Shown here: one piece after another, positions 7,638 to 13,927 of the stretch
Layout of the letters: every line of letters starts with the position of its first letter
Position numbering within the stretch: the first letter of the stretch is position 1
Source: Methanosarcinales archaeon
GTDB taxonomy: Archaea; Halobacteriota; Methanosarcinia; Methanosarcinales; Methanogasteraceae
Length of the DNA stretch: 13,927 bases
Assembly: GCA_030605805.1 (NCBI GenBank)
Contig: JAUWHQ010000077.1
Location: forward strand, 1-13,927
Direction of reading: 5' to 3'
The notes under the pieces: model-generated
Seen by the model: only the letters and a program-made list of their open reading frames with translations
Database searches by the model: none
What the model was told of the DNA's origin: nothing
Translations under genes and position numbers: made by a program

Positions 7638-7881
7638 AAAAACGTCGCCATTGTGTAATGACCAATCTGACCATGAACACGAGAGCGACCGATGCCCACA
7701 CAACATGATCGCCAACAGAAGGACTTTCGTTCTTTGCGTCATTGCGTCTTTGCACCTCTCTCGTTTTTGTTTTTCAATTCAACGCGAAGGCGAGAGAGAC
7801 GCGAAGGGTGTTGTCAATCTCTGCCTTCACGTCTTGCGTGTTGTTGTACATCAGAACTGACCATTTACAAAAACGTCGCCA
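7638..7881. repeat. 13-bp direct repeat pair AAAAACGTCGCCA
   Basis: AAAAACGTCGCCA occurs at 7638-7650 and again at 7869-7881, starts 231 bp apart. The octamer CTGACCAT also occurs near both copies (from 7667 and from 7857). Such repeats can be footprints of an insertion or duplication, or paired protein-binding sites. Nothing between them looks like a transposase. Confidence 0.5.
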
Positions 7882-7894
7882 GTACTATTATTGC

Positions 7895-7965
7895 TGTCAC
7901 TGCGAGGGGGCGCATTGGCGTAGCCCGAAAACCATATCACCGCGTCCAGCCAACCAGACAATCTC
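7895..7965 (+). repeat. REP-like dispersed repeat candidate upstream of cofD
   Basis: The stretch starts TGTCACTGCGAGG, continues through GGCGTAGCCCG, and ends GACAATCTC directly before the cofD ATG. It resembles, in degenerate form, the widespread environmental repeat with a CATTGCGAG...GCAATCTC pattern. The assignment is from memory of that pattern; copy number in this genome is unknown. Confidence 0.35.
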
Positions 7966-8877
7966 ATGATCCTCTTATCCGGCGGAACCGGAACGCCAAA
8001 ACTCCTTGCAGGGATTCGAAAGATCATTCCGGAGGAGGAGATCACCGTGATCGTGAATACGGCGGAGGACACGCATGTCTCCGGAAATCTTGTCTGTCCT
8101 GACATCGACACGGTCCTCTACCTCTTTGCAGACAGCATCGACACCACCAAATGGTGGGGCATCCGCGATGACACGTTCGCCAGCAACGAAGCACTCAGGA
8201 GAGTCGGGCACCAGGAGATCATGCGGATCGGGGACCGGGATCGTGCAACTCATATCCTGCGATCGGAACTGCTCCGCGAGGGGCGCACCTTAACAGAGGC
8301 AACCTGTGAACTGGCGCAACGCTTCGGAATCAGTGCCACCATTCTGCCGATGACCGACCAAGAGGTAGCGACGCAGATCATAACACCCGATGGGGAGATG
8401 CACTTTCAGGAGTACTGGATCACGCATGGGGGCGAGCCAGACGCACTCAGTGTCAGGATCCACGGAATCGAAGAGGCGGTACCGTCCGATGCGGTGCTCT
8501 CAGCCTTTGACAACGACGATTCCGTGATCATCGGTCCGAGCAACCCGATCACGAGCATCGGTCCGATACTCAGGCTCCATGGGATGCGCGAGATTCTGCG
8601 TGAGAAACAGGTGGTTGCGATAAGCCCGATCATCGGCAGCGCACCTGTCAGCGGACCCGCGGGCAAGCTCATGCGTGCGTGTGGATACGATGTCTCGTCA
8701 GCCGGCGTGCTTGAGTGCTATCGCGACTTACCGGACGTCTTCGTGATCGACCGTGAGGATCTCGATATCGGCACCGAGATCGATGGTGCCCGGATCGTGC
8801 GGGCTGATACGATGATGACGTCTGTTGAGAAGAGCGTGGCGCTGTCACGGCTGGTTGTTGATCTATTTGGAACCTAA
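7966..8877 (+). CDS. cofD: 2-phospho-L-lactate transferase (coenzyme F420 biosynthesis)
   Basis: CofD transfers the phospholactate or phosphoenolpyruvate-derived group from its guanosine-diphosphate-activated donor to the deazaflavin Fo, giving F420-0 or dehydro-F420-0, in the cytoplasm. The 303 residues match the family length. Motifs: SGGTGTPKLL at 5-14 (nucleotide-binding N-terminus), NTAEDTHVSGNLVCPDIDTV at 31-50, the GDRDRATHILRSELL block near 89, and GPSNPITSIGPIL and SPIIGSAPVSGPAGKLM in the second half, all characteristic of CofD. The ATG at 7966 puts the SGGTG motif at the usual distance from the N-terminus. No Shine-Dalgarno is visible, so translation may be leaderless or nearly so. 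No other F420 genes are in the window; the HEAT gene is divergent and the VWA gene is ~400 nt downstream, so cofD looks monocistronic. The gene shows no truncation or missing motif. Confidence 0.97.
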   Translation: MILLSGGTGTPKLLAGIRKIIPEEEITVIVNTAEDTHVSGNLVCPDIDTVLYLFADSIDTTKWWGIRDDTFASNEALRRVGHQEIMRIGDRDRATHILRSELLREGRTLTEATCELAQRFGISATILPMTDQEVATQIITPDGEMHFQEYWITHGGEPDALSVRIHGIEEAVPSDAVLSAFDNDDSVIIGPSNPITSIGPILRLHGMREILREKQVVAISPIIGSAPVSGPAGKLMRACGYDVSSAGVLECYRDLPDVFVIDREDLDIGTEIDGARIVRADTMMTSVEKSVALSRLVVDLFGT

Positions 8878-9072
8878 ATTCTCCATCCGGAAAGTTGATT
8901 TTCCCTGCGTTTGCAGTGATCCGGAAAAGGAATTGCTGAAACACGGCACTGGATCAATGATCTCACCTTCTGTCAATCATCTCACCGGCACTTTCATCGA
9001 TCTCCTCGATTCTCTTCTGAAATAAACCTCGCGGAACCAGAGTTGGGCGAGTTTGATAAACAACCGATCCGA

Positions 9073-9084
9073 CCGGGCGCCCGG
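9073..9084. repeat. Perfect 12-bp palindrome CCGGGCGCCCGG
   Basis: A fully self-complementary GC-only 12-mer in a non-coding stretch. It could be a dyad protein-binding site or, with no loop, part of a larger RNA fold. It lies about 120 nt upstream of the candidate TATA box of the VWA gene. Confidence 0.6.
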
Positions 9085-9126
9085 AACACTTTCACGCAAA
9101 GATATCTAGAGAACCACATTTTTTCG

Positions 9127-9140
9127 CCCATGCTCATGGG
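9127..9140. repeat. Inverted repeat CCCATG-CT-CATGGG
   Basis: Perfect 6-bp arms with a 2-nt centre, directly preceded on the plus strand by a run of six T (ATTTTTTCG). The T-run lies before rather than after the hairpin on the plus strand, so it does not form a plus-strand terminator; on the minus strand the following run is A. An operator-like dyad is the simpler reading. Confidence 0.5.
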
Positions 9141-9199
9141 TTCATGTTTGGGGGCGTTTAATCTGACCGGGTTATTCTGTGACCGCCCTTTGCAGCGAT

Positions 9200-9208
9200 A
9201 GTTATAAT
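9200..9208 (+). promoter_or_regulatory. Candidate TATA box for the VWA gene
   Basis: AGTTATAAT lies about 80 nt upstream of the chosen start at 9286. Initiation about 25 nt downstream (near 9230) would give a leader of about 55 nt. Confidence 0.45.
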
Positions 9209-9285
9209 GTGGGCGACCACGAAAGTAATAAACACCGAATAGGGAGAGTTTATGGGCGTAACCTATGCCCACGGGGCGATCGGAA

Positions 9286-10749
9286 ATGGCATCACCAGAC
9301 ACAACTAATCAAATCATACACCAATTACGCGACAATCTTGAGCGGGAGTATGGGGTTCGAATATTCGATGGTTCGGTCTATGCGGCGCGTATACCAAAGC
9401 AACACACCCGAGAGTTCAATAACATCGATTCTGTGAAGATTGTCAGGTTCATGCATGCGCACCTGCCCAGATCAAAACTATGTGGCGTTACCCATGCATA
9501 CATCATCGCGGACGATGATCATCTGGCGGTCGATCCGGAAAAATTATTCGATGACATCTATGGCGTAAAGGCTGGTGAAGCCGAGGAACCTGCCAGAAAA
9601 GAGCCGACCAGTGAGGTTGAGGGGGTTGGAGCGGCGGGAGTGTCTGAAGCGGCTGAAGCAGTTGAAGCGGTTGGTGCTATTAAAAAGATCGAAGATATTG
9701 ACATCAGTGATGCTGATTCTATTCTAAAGACGATCGAATCGACAATCGAGTCTGAAGAGCAGGAAGAGGCGGAAAGAATAAGAAGAAAGACGATCAAAGA
9801 AGCGATGGAAGAACCTGATGAATCCGAGGGGCTTGAGGTGGGAGAAGAGACTGAAGAGATCGCTCCGAGTCACAGGGTCATCGCAGAGGATGCAGAGCAA
9901 GGTATCCACGTAATTCTCGACCATTTTGCACGCAAAAGACAGAAAAAGATTTCATCGGGGAAGCATACTTCAGGCAGGCGTGCGGAGGTCCTTACACTGT
10001 CAAAACGCGGCAGATACATCAAATATCGCACTCCGGGCAGCAACGAGAAGCCAAGCGACATTGCACTCGCTCCAACGGTTCGTGCAGCGGCGTTACATGC
10101 GGATGGTAAGGATTTTGTGATTCGGCAATCGGACATACGAGAAAAGGTGCGGCGCAGGCGTGTTGCGACCCTGATCAGTGTTGTTTTCGATGCAAGCGGT
10201 TCGATGAACGATCTTAAGAAGACGAGCGTCACAAAGAACGTGGTGCTTGCGCTGCTCCGTGATGCATACCAGCGCAGGGACCGGGTGTCGCTGGTCACAT
10301 ACTCAGGCAGAAGCGCGGAGGTCGTTTTGCCGTTCACATCGTCAGTAGAACTCGCCAGGAAATATATCGACCATATCCCGTTCGGAAGCACAACGCCGCT
10401 TGCAGCGGGACTCCTGCTCGGTCTGCGTGTCTTGCAGGCTGAGAATAAGAAGGAGCCGTCTGCGATACCGATACTTGCGCTGATCACCGACGGAACCGCC
10501 AATATGCCGATGGATGTCGGAGGAAACATTGATCGCGAGATCTCAAACATCTGCCGCCTGCTGGGGACCGGGCACATCAATGTGCTTGTGATCGATATCA
10601 GCGAGGACGGAGCAGATCTTGCATCAAATATTGCAAATGCATGCAACGGCAGGTACTACCATCCGTCGCAGATGAGCCAGCAGGCGCTGTACAATGCGAT
10701 CAAGTGCGAGCAGGAGAGCGCGATGGATGTACGGAGCGAGGTGTTCTGA
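9286..10749 (+). CDS. ChlD/BchD-like VWA domain protein without AAA+ domain
   Basis: A 487-residue protein (numbering from ATG at 9286). An in-frame ATG seven codons upstream (9265) is possible, but MASPDTTNQ starts closer to the first conserved-looking segment and follows a G-rich GGGGCGATCGG. Residues 1-90 form a compact region not recognised (RIFDGSVYAARIPKQH...). Residues 95-195 are an acidic, Ala/Glu-rich linker, probably disordered or coiled coil. Residues 255-480 match the C-terminal integrin-I/VWA part of magnesium-chelatase subunit D: TVRAAALHA, an arginine-rich RRRR, then DASGSM (302-307; the DxSxS MIDAS element), LLRDAYQRRDRVSLVTYSG, Thr369-Thr370 and Asp402 (LITDG). The MIDAS metal site therefore looks complete. 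Family members act with a ChlI/MoxR-type AAA+ ATPase in metal insertion or complex remodelling. No AAA+ motif occurs here and no chelatase gene is adjacent, so the substrate is unknown. Confidence 0.88.
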   Translation: MASPDTTNQIIHQLRDNLEREYGVRIFDGSVYAARIPKQHTREFNNIDSVKIVRFMHAHLPRSKLCGVTHAYIIADDDHLAVDPEKLFDDIYGVKAGEAEEPARKEPTSEVEGVGAAGVSEAAEAVEAVGAIKKIEDIDISDADSILKTIESTIESEEQEEAERIRRKTIKEAMEEPDESEGLEVGEETEEIAPSHRVIAEDAEQGIHVILDHFARKRQKKISSGKHTSGRRAEVLTLSKRGRYIKYRTPGSNEKPSDIALAPTVRAAALHADGKDFVIRQSDIREKVRRRRVATLISVVFDASGSMNDLKKTSVTKNVVLALLRDAYQRRDRVSLVTYSGRSAEVVLPFTSSVELARKYIDHIPFGSTTPLAAGLLLGLRVLQAENKKEPSAIPILALITDGTANMPMDVGGNIDREISNICRLLGTGHINVLVIDISEDGADLASNIANACNGRYYHPSQMSQQALYNAIKCEQESAMDVRSEVF

Positions 10750-10755
10750 AGGGGT

Positions 10756-10781
10756 AAGGGGACGATCGCCCCCTTGTTTTT
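10756..10781 (+). terminator. Hairpin/T-run terminator after the VWA gene
   Basis: Six nucleotides after the VWA stop (TGA 10747-10749), AAGGGG (10756-10761) pairs with CCCCTT (10770-10775), enclosing ACGATCGC, followed by GTTTTT. This separates the VWA gene from the toxin-antitoxin operon. Confidence 0.75.
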
Positions 10782-10873
10782 AGGCTTTTCTGATCTCATG
10801 GGTGTGATGATCCCTGCGCCGTTTTGGGATGTGTTGATCTAATCGACCATCGTAATCATAATTTGTTCGAAAC

Positions 10874-10886
10874 ATTCATGATGAAT
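10874..10886. promoter_or_regulatory. Inverted repeat, candidate operator of the toxin-antitoxin operon
   Basis: ATTCAT-G-ATGAAT has perfect 6-bp arms about one base. It ends 8 bp upstream of the TATA-like element TATAAATC at 10895. Ribbon-helix-helix antitoxins commonly bind short inverted repeats next to their own promoter, so autoregulation here is a reasonable inference. Confidence 0.5.
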
Positions 10887-10894
10887 ACAATTCC

Positions 10895-10902
10895 TATAAA
10901 TC
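10895..10902 (+). promoter_or_regulatory. Candidate TATA box for the toxin-antitoxin operon
   Basis: TATAAATC in an AT-rich stretch (10886-10920) about 75 nt upstream of the antitoxin start. Initiation near 10922-10926 would leave a leader of about 50 nt, which includes the ribosome-binding site AGAGGT at 10962-10967. Confidence 0.5.
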
Positions 10903-10974
10903 TATAACTTATACATCGTATTTCAGGCGCAGACACAAATTAGGTGACTATCCTGTACAATAGAGGTCTTAAAC

Positions 10975-11280
10975 ATGCATGTTAAAAAGACTATAACCCT
11001 CCCACAAGAACTGGAAATCGAGGTAGAAGATCGACTCATAGGCACATATTATGCAAGTCTCTCGGATGTCATAAGAGATGGGCTCAGAAAAATTCTTGCG
11101 GAGTATAAAAGAAAAAACGAGATTGAAATTGCTATCTCACTCTACAAAGAGGAAAAGATAACACTCCGGGAAGCTGCAGCCATAATGGGCGTTCCCCTGC
11201 GAAAGGCTCTTGAGGATCTTAGTGAGAGGGGCGTGTATCTGAGGTACGGACTGGAAGAACTCGAAGATGATCTTGGATGA
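10975..11280 (+). CDS. Ribbon-helix-helix/UPF0175-like antitoxin
   Basis: A 101-residue protein. Residues 1-40 (MHVKKTITLPQELEIEVEDR, then SLSDVIRDGLRKIL) fit a ribbon-helix-helix DNA-binding fold: a basic beta-strand followed by two helices. Residues 55-100 (AISLYKEEKITLREAAAIMG, then LEDLSERGVYLRYGLEELED) resemble UPF0175, a small helical module paired with DUF3368 proteins. The ATG at 10975 is preceded by AGAGGT with 7 nt spacing. The stop overlaps the toxin start by four bases (ATGA at 11277-11280), so the two are translationally coupled. It is expected to neutralise the downstream PIN-like protein and repress the operon, perhaps through the inverted repeat at 10874-10886. Confidence 0.85.
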   Translation: MHVKKTITLPQELEIEVEDRLIGTYYASLSDVIRDGLRKILAEYKRKNEIEIAISLYKEEKITLREAAAIMGVPLRKALEDLSERGVYLRYGLEELEDDLG

Positions 11281-11819
11281 TCGTCATAAGCGATTCCACC
11301 CCTCTCATCCATTTTGGAACGATTAATCGGCTCGATCTACTTCGATCCATGTACGGTCAGATATTCATCACAGGAGCGGTACACAGGGAAGTGGTGACAG
11401 AAGGAATCGCTCTTGGTAAGATGGATGCGTTTCTTATCGAAAAGGAGATCAGGGACTGGATAGAGGTTGTAAATCCGGAAGGCTACGTGGGTGAAATTTG
11501 CAGCCGGTATAGAATACACATCGGTGAGGCGGAATCGATCTTGCTTGCACGGGAGTTGAATGCAGATCTGCTCCTGATAAACGAGAGGGATGGGAGACGG
11601 GCTGCAAAGAACGCTGGAATTAAGGTGAAAGGAACGATTGGTGTGATTTCAGACTGTGTCGGTGAGCATTTCTTGACGATATGGGCAGCAGTCGAGATAC
11701 TGTACGTTTTCAGAGATAATCCAACAGAGTTCTGGATCGATCCCGAAATTATTGATATGGCAGTCAGAAGGATTAGAGGTCTATCCGAAGGACATGACGA
11801 GGGAGATGAGACAACATGA
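11277..11819 (+). CDS. DUF3368 PIN-like toxin (putative ribonuclease)
   Basis: A 180-residue protein with the DUF3368/PIN pattern: SDSTPLIHF at 5-13 with Asp6, Glu38 in AVHREVV, IGEAESILLAREL (82-94) with Glu84/Glu86, and LLLINERDGRRAAKNAGIKV (98-117) with Asp105, followed by KGTIGVISD. These acidic residues form the metal-binding centre in PIN nucleases. The usual LLIDD segment reads LLINERD here, so the first Asp of that pair is replaced by Asn-Glu and Asp105 may serve instead; activity is not assured. The C-terminal tail after 165 is rich in Asp/Glu and probably flexible. The ATGA overlap with the antitoxin gene supports a toxin-antitoxin operon. The expected activity is RNA cleavage; the target is unknown. 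Confidence 0.87.
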   Translation: MIVISDSTPLIHFGTINRLDLLRSMYGQIFITGAVHREVVTEGIALGKMDAFLIEKEIRDWIEVVNPEGYVGEICSRYRIHIGEAESILLARELNADLLLINERDGRRAAKNAGIKVKGTIGVISDCVGEHFLTIWAAVEILYVFRDNPTEFWIDPEIIDMAVRRIRGLSEGHDEGDETT

Positions 11820-11823
11820 GGGG

Positions 11824-11834
11824 TTTTTGTTTTT
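11824..11834 (+). terminator. Oligo-T terminator after the toxin gene
   Basis: TTTTTGTTTTT starts five nucleotides after the toxin stop, without a hairpin. Oligo-T tracts are the usual termination signal in Euryarchaeota. A perfect palindrome TATTGCAATA follows at 11838-11847 in the gap before the convergent acsA. Confidence 0.6.
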
Positions 11835-11910
11835 GGATATTGCAATAATTGTACTGTCCGATGGGAAGCCTGCTCATGAATCACATAAGTTACCAGCACC
11901 GGATCTCACT

Positions 11911-13632
11911 CTACTCAAGCGACGAGACATCCCCCACCGGAAGCCCGAGTTCCTTTGCCCGAAGCATCCTCCTGACGATCTTGCCGCTCCGGGTCTTTGG
12001 AAGCGTCTCCACAACCTCAAACTCCCGCGGATACGCGTGTCCTGCAAGCCGCGTCTTCACAAACCTTCTTACATCGGACTCAAGCTCGTCAGACGGCTCA
12101 TAACCGTCGCCGAGCACAACAAACGCCTTGATGATCTCGCCACGCAGGGGGTCAGGCTTTCCGATGACGCCAGCCTCAACGATCGCAGGATGCGCGATCA
12201 GCGCTGATTCGACCTCAAACGGTCCAACACGCTCTCCGGATGTGTTGATCACATCGTCCGCCCTTCCGACAAAGAGGAAGTAGCCATCCTCGTGCTGCAC
12301 CGCCCGGTCACCCGTGAGATACCAGCCGCCCATGAAGTATTCCTGGTATTTTGCCGGATTCTTCCATATCTCAAGCATCAGCGACGGGAAATCAGGTTTA
12401 AGCGCAAGATTCCCTTCGACACCGTTGGGAACCTCATTTCCGTCATCGTCGATGATCGCAGCCGTAATCCCTGGTACCGGCTTTCCCATCCAGCCGGGTT
12501 TTATCGGCATCGATGGATAATTGGCGATCAGGATGCCTCCGGTCTCGGTCTGCCAGAAGTTGTCATGAATCGGCAGCCCGAATGCTCTCATTCCCCAGTG
12601 AACGATCTCGGCGTTCAGAGGCTCGCCGACGCTGCAGATGTGCCTGATGCTCCCAAGATCGTGGTTTTTGTAGATGTCGCCAGCCCGCATCAGCATCCTG
12701 AACGCGGTGGGTGCGCTGTACCAGACGGTCACATGGTACCGCTCAACAATCGAGTACCATACATCAGGATCGAACCTACCGTCGTGGACCACGACCGATG
12801 CGCCGCACGAGAACGGACCGAGTATGCCGTAGGATATCCCTGTGACCCAGCCGGGGTCTGCTGTGCACCAGTAGATGTCATCGTCGTGGAGGTCCAGTAC
12901 CCATTCGGTGGTCAGATGCTGCTGCACGATCGCAAGATGCCTGTGAACCACGCCTTTCGGCTTTCCTGTGGTCCCGGATGTGTACAGCATGAATGCGGGA
13001 TCATCGGGCAGCATCTTCGCAACATCAAACGTATCAGACGCGCTCTTCATCGCTTCCGGGTAACTGACCTCATCCTCCGCGACATCGGTTTCGTCCACTA
13101 CGATAATCCGCTCAAGGTCGGGGAGATCGTCTCTTATCTCGTACACCCGTCTTTTTAGCGATGAATTGGTGATCAGGTATCGTGCGCCGCTGTCATGCAG
13201 GCGGTCATACAGTCCTTCTGGTCCGAATGCTGAGAACATGGTGCCAGCGATCGCACCGGTCTTCAAGATGCCAAGAAAACTTACGTAGAGTTCAGGGATC
13301 CGTGGCAGGAAGATGAATACGCGATCGCGCTTCTCGATTCCAAGCTCTGTTAAGACGTTTGCAAACCTGTTTGAGAGGCTGGAGAGTTCGAGGAACGTGT
13401 ATTTCTCATCTCTATCCGCCCCCTGCCAGTACAGCGCGACCTTGTGCTTCAGCGATGATTCAGCATGTCTGTCCACTGCGCTTTCTGCCGCATTCAACCT
13501 GCCGCAGTCGTTCCATTCGACTCTGTCGTAGGCACTTGTCCACTCAAACGTCCCGTACATCTCATCGTAGTCCTGCAGGTTCGGGCGCGGGACAATCGTC
13601 TCCGGTTTTTCGATTATATTCTCCACTATCAT
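11911..13632 (-). CDS. acsA: Acetyl-CoA synthetase, AMP-forming (short AcsA type)
   Basis: This enzyme activates acetate with ATP to acetyl-AMP and then acetyl-CoA in the cytoplasm. The 573 residues match the short AcsA branch known from Bacillus, not the ~650-residue Acs. Motifs in order: YTSGTTGKPKG (217-227, ATP-binding loop), WCTADPGWVTG (255-265), DNFWQTETGG (357-366), YLTGDRA (438-444; Asp442 contacts the ribose), GRADDVINTSGERVGPFEVE (456-475, hinge), and TRSGKIVRR (547-555) with catalytic Lys551. Trp360 next to QTETG is the residue that limits the acyl pocket to short chains in acetyl-CoA synthetases, supporting acetate (possibly propionate). Lys551 sits in the sequence context acetylated in bacterial AcsA. 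The ATG at 13632 is the first in frame after an in-frame TGA; GGGAG lies about 12 nt upstream. The gene is convergent with the toxin operon and is probably monocistronic. Confidence 0.95.
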   Translation of the reverse strand: MIVENIIEKPETIVPRPNLQDYDEMYGTFEWTSAYDRVEWNDCGRLNAAESAVDRHAESSLKHKVALYWQGADRDEKYTFLELSSLSNRFANVLTELGIEKRDRVFIFLPRIPELYVSFLGILKTGAIAGTMFSAFGPEGLYDRLHDSGARYLITNSSLKRRVYEIRDDLPDLERIIVVDETDVAEDEVSYPEAMKSASDTFDVAKMLPDDPAFMLYTSGTTGKPKGVVHRHLAIVQQHLTTEWVLDLHDDDIYWCTADPGWVTGISYGILGPFSCGASVVVHDGRFDPDVWYSIVERYHVTVWYSAPTAFRMLMRAGDIYKNHDLGSIRHICSVGEPLNAEIVHWGMRAFGLPIHDNFWQTETGGILIANYPSMPIKPGWMGKPVPGITAAIIDDDGNEVPNGVEGNLALKPDFPSLMLEIWKNPAKYQEYFMGGWYLTGDRAVQHEDGYFLFVGRADDVINTSGERVGPFEVESALIAHPAIVEAGVIGKPDPLRGEIIKAFVVLGDGYEPSDELESDVRRFVKTRLAGHAYPREFEVVETLPKTRSGKIVRRMLRAKELGLPVGDVSSLE

Positions 13633-13803
13633 TCATCATTCGCTCCCTGTTTCTGTAGAGGTGTATCAGTCGTTATCACTGTGATGCCCTAACTTAATTT
13701 TACCTGATCTCGTTGTTACTTTAACCCCATCTGGATAGTCACCACTCATATAGCCGCTGCAAATCCGCTTTTCAAGTTCACACCAAAGGAGCCGCGCATA
13801 ATT

Positions 13804-13823
13804 AAGTTGAACAAAATCAACTT
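13804..13823 (+). repeat. Hairpin AAGTTGA/TCAACTT with T-run
   Basis: Perfect 7-bp arms (13804-13810 and 13817-13823) with a 6-nt loop, followed on the plus strand by TTT then CG. It looks like a weak plus-strand terminator, but no plus-strand gene precedes it in the window; it could instead be the end of a small element or an upstream site for acsA. Confidence 0.55.
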
Positions 13824-13859
13824 TTTCGTGGACATATTCTGCGACTCCAAAAAACCCCT

Positions 13860-13885
13860 CTCTGTGTCCCTCTGTGCTCTCTGTG
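13860..13885 (-). repeat. Phased CTCTGTG (CACAGAG) triple repeat
   Basis: CTCTGTG occurs at 13860-13866, 13870-13876 and 13879-13885, spaced 10 and 9 nt. This CACAGAG-type phased repeat is a pattern recalled from intergenic regions of many unrelated prokaryotes; its function is unknown. Confidence 0.6.
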
Positions 13886-13927
13886 GTTTTATTTCTTATG
13901 ATATATTCTTTAGATTATCTCATAGAT

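Larger units (their letters stand above)
7554..7965. other. Divergent intergenic region between the HEAT gene and cofD
   Basis: These 412 nt hold no reading frame that looks like a protein; short overlapping frames occur on both strands with atypical composition. Contents: the HEAT promoter near 7591; a 13-bp direct repeat (7638 and 7869); a 7732-7754 stretch with two CTTTGCG/CTTTGCA units; an 8-bp inverted repeat CTCTCTCG/CGAGAGAG (7756-7763 and 7791-7798) around an AT-rich loop; and a REP-like segment abutting the cofD start. No strong TATA box was found for cofD; AAACCATATCACC at 7929-7941 is a weak candidate. Confidence 0.6.
8878..9285. other. Intergenic region between cofD and the VWA gene
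   Basis: About 400 nt without a supported gene. It contains a weak hairpin GGAAA/TTTCC just after cofD (8889-8893/8900-8904) without a clear T-run, two perfect palindromes (9073-9084, 9127-9140), and a TATA-like element at 9200-9208 for the downstream gene. No tRNA fold was recognised. A small structured RNA in 9040-9180 is possible but unproven. Confidence 0.5.
13633..13927. other. Upstream region of acsA
   Basis: These 295 nt hold no supported gene. AT-rich minus-strand segments at about 13692-13708 (GTAAAATTAAG) and 13714-13730 (GGTTAAAGTAAC) are candidate promoter elements for acsA. An inverted repeat ATCAC-T-GTGAT at 13675-13685 lies about 43 nt upstream of the start. Farther out are a hairpin (13804-13823) and a phased CTCTGTG repeat (13860-13885). 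Confidence 0.5.

Noticed and set aside
7537..8111. Short frames on both strands across the HEAT-cofD intergenic region
   Set aside because: They overlap the start of one gene or the other, lie over repeats, and lack family resemblance.
8994..9302. 102-codon minus-strand frame in the cofD-VWA gap
   Set aside because: It overlaps the VWA start and promoter and crosses both palindromes; composition is unlike the real genes.
9870..10646. 258-codon minus-strand frame
   Set aside because: It is antisense to the VWA domain, whose MIDAS motifs are clear on the plus strand.
12292..13158. 288-codon plus-strand frame
   Set aside because: It is antisense to acsA, which has all AMP-synthetase motifs on the minus strand.
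13860..13885. Repeat cluster considered as a CRISPR fragment
   Set aside because: Units are 7 bp with 2-3 nt between them, far too short for CRISPR repeats and spacers, and no cas gene is present.
1..13927. tRNA, rRNA and replication origin
   Set aside because: No cloverleaf with a T-loop consensus, no rRNA-like sequence and no origin-recognition-box cluster was recognised by eye.

Overview
The window comes from a euryarchaeon of the methanogen/ANME-type lineages (inference). It encodes the large subunit of the archaeal replicative polymerase PolD, the coenzyme F420 enzyme CofD, an AMP-forming acetyl-CoA synthetase of the short type, and an archaeal-style toxin-antitoxin pair. AT-rich TATA-like elements lie upstream of several genes. 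Genus-level placement is not possible from this sequence alone.

Layout. Positions 1-697 (minus strand) hold the 5' part of a group II intron. It has a GTGCG 5' end, exon-binding and intron-binding pairings that can be read directly, and the first codons of its reverse transcriptase, which carry an apparent frameshift; the element runs off the left edge. It sits 47 nt downstream of the stop codon of polC (745-5628, minus), in the same orientation. polC contains a 491-residue intein with a LAGLIDADG endonuclease, inserted immediately before the catalytic Asp-Gly-Asp of the polymerase. Upstream of polC and on the same strand is a 619-residue HEAT-repeat protein (5694-7553). After a 412-nt divergent intergenic region with repeats comes cofD (7966-8877, plus). 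A gene-free stretch of about 400 nt follows, with two perfect palindromes and a promoter. Next is a von Willebrand A (VWA) protein resembling the C-terminal half of magnesium chelatase ChlD/BchD (9286-10749, plus), ended by a hairpin/T-run terminator. A ribbon-helix-helix antitoxin and a DUF3368 PIN-like toxin follow with an ATGA overlap (10975-11819, plus). Convergent to them is acsA (11911-13632, minus). The last 295 nt hold the acsA upstream region, a hairpin, and a phased CTCTGTG repeat.

How the parts relate. The polC neighbourhood carries two self-splicing elements of different kinds on one strand: a protein intron inside the polymerase active site and an RNA intron just past its stop codon. 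PolD activity should depend on intein removal. cofD (F420) and acsA (acetate activation) are metabolic genes consistent with a methanogen-like physiology. The VWA protein may belong to a metal-insertion or MoxR/ChlI-type AAA+ partnership, but no partner is present. The toxin-antitoxin pair, the intron and the repeat-rich intergenic regions are the accessory part of the window.
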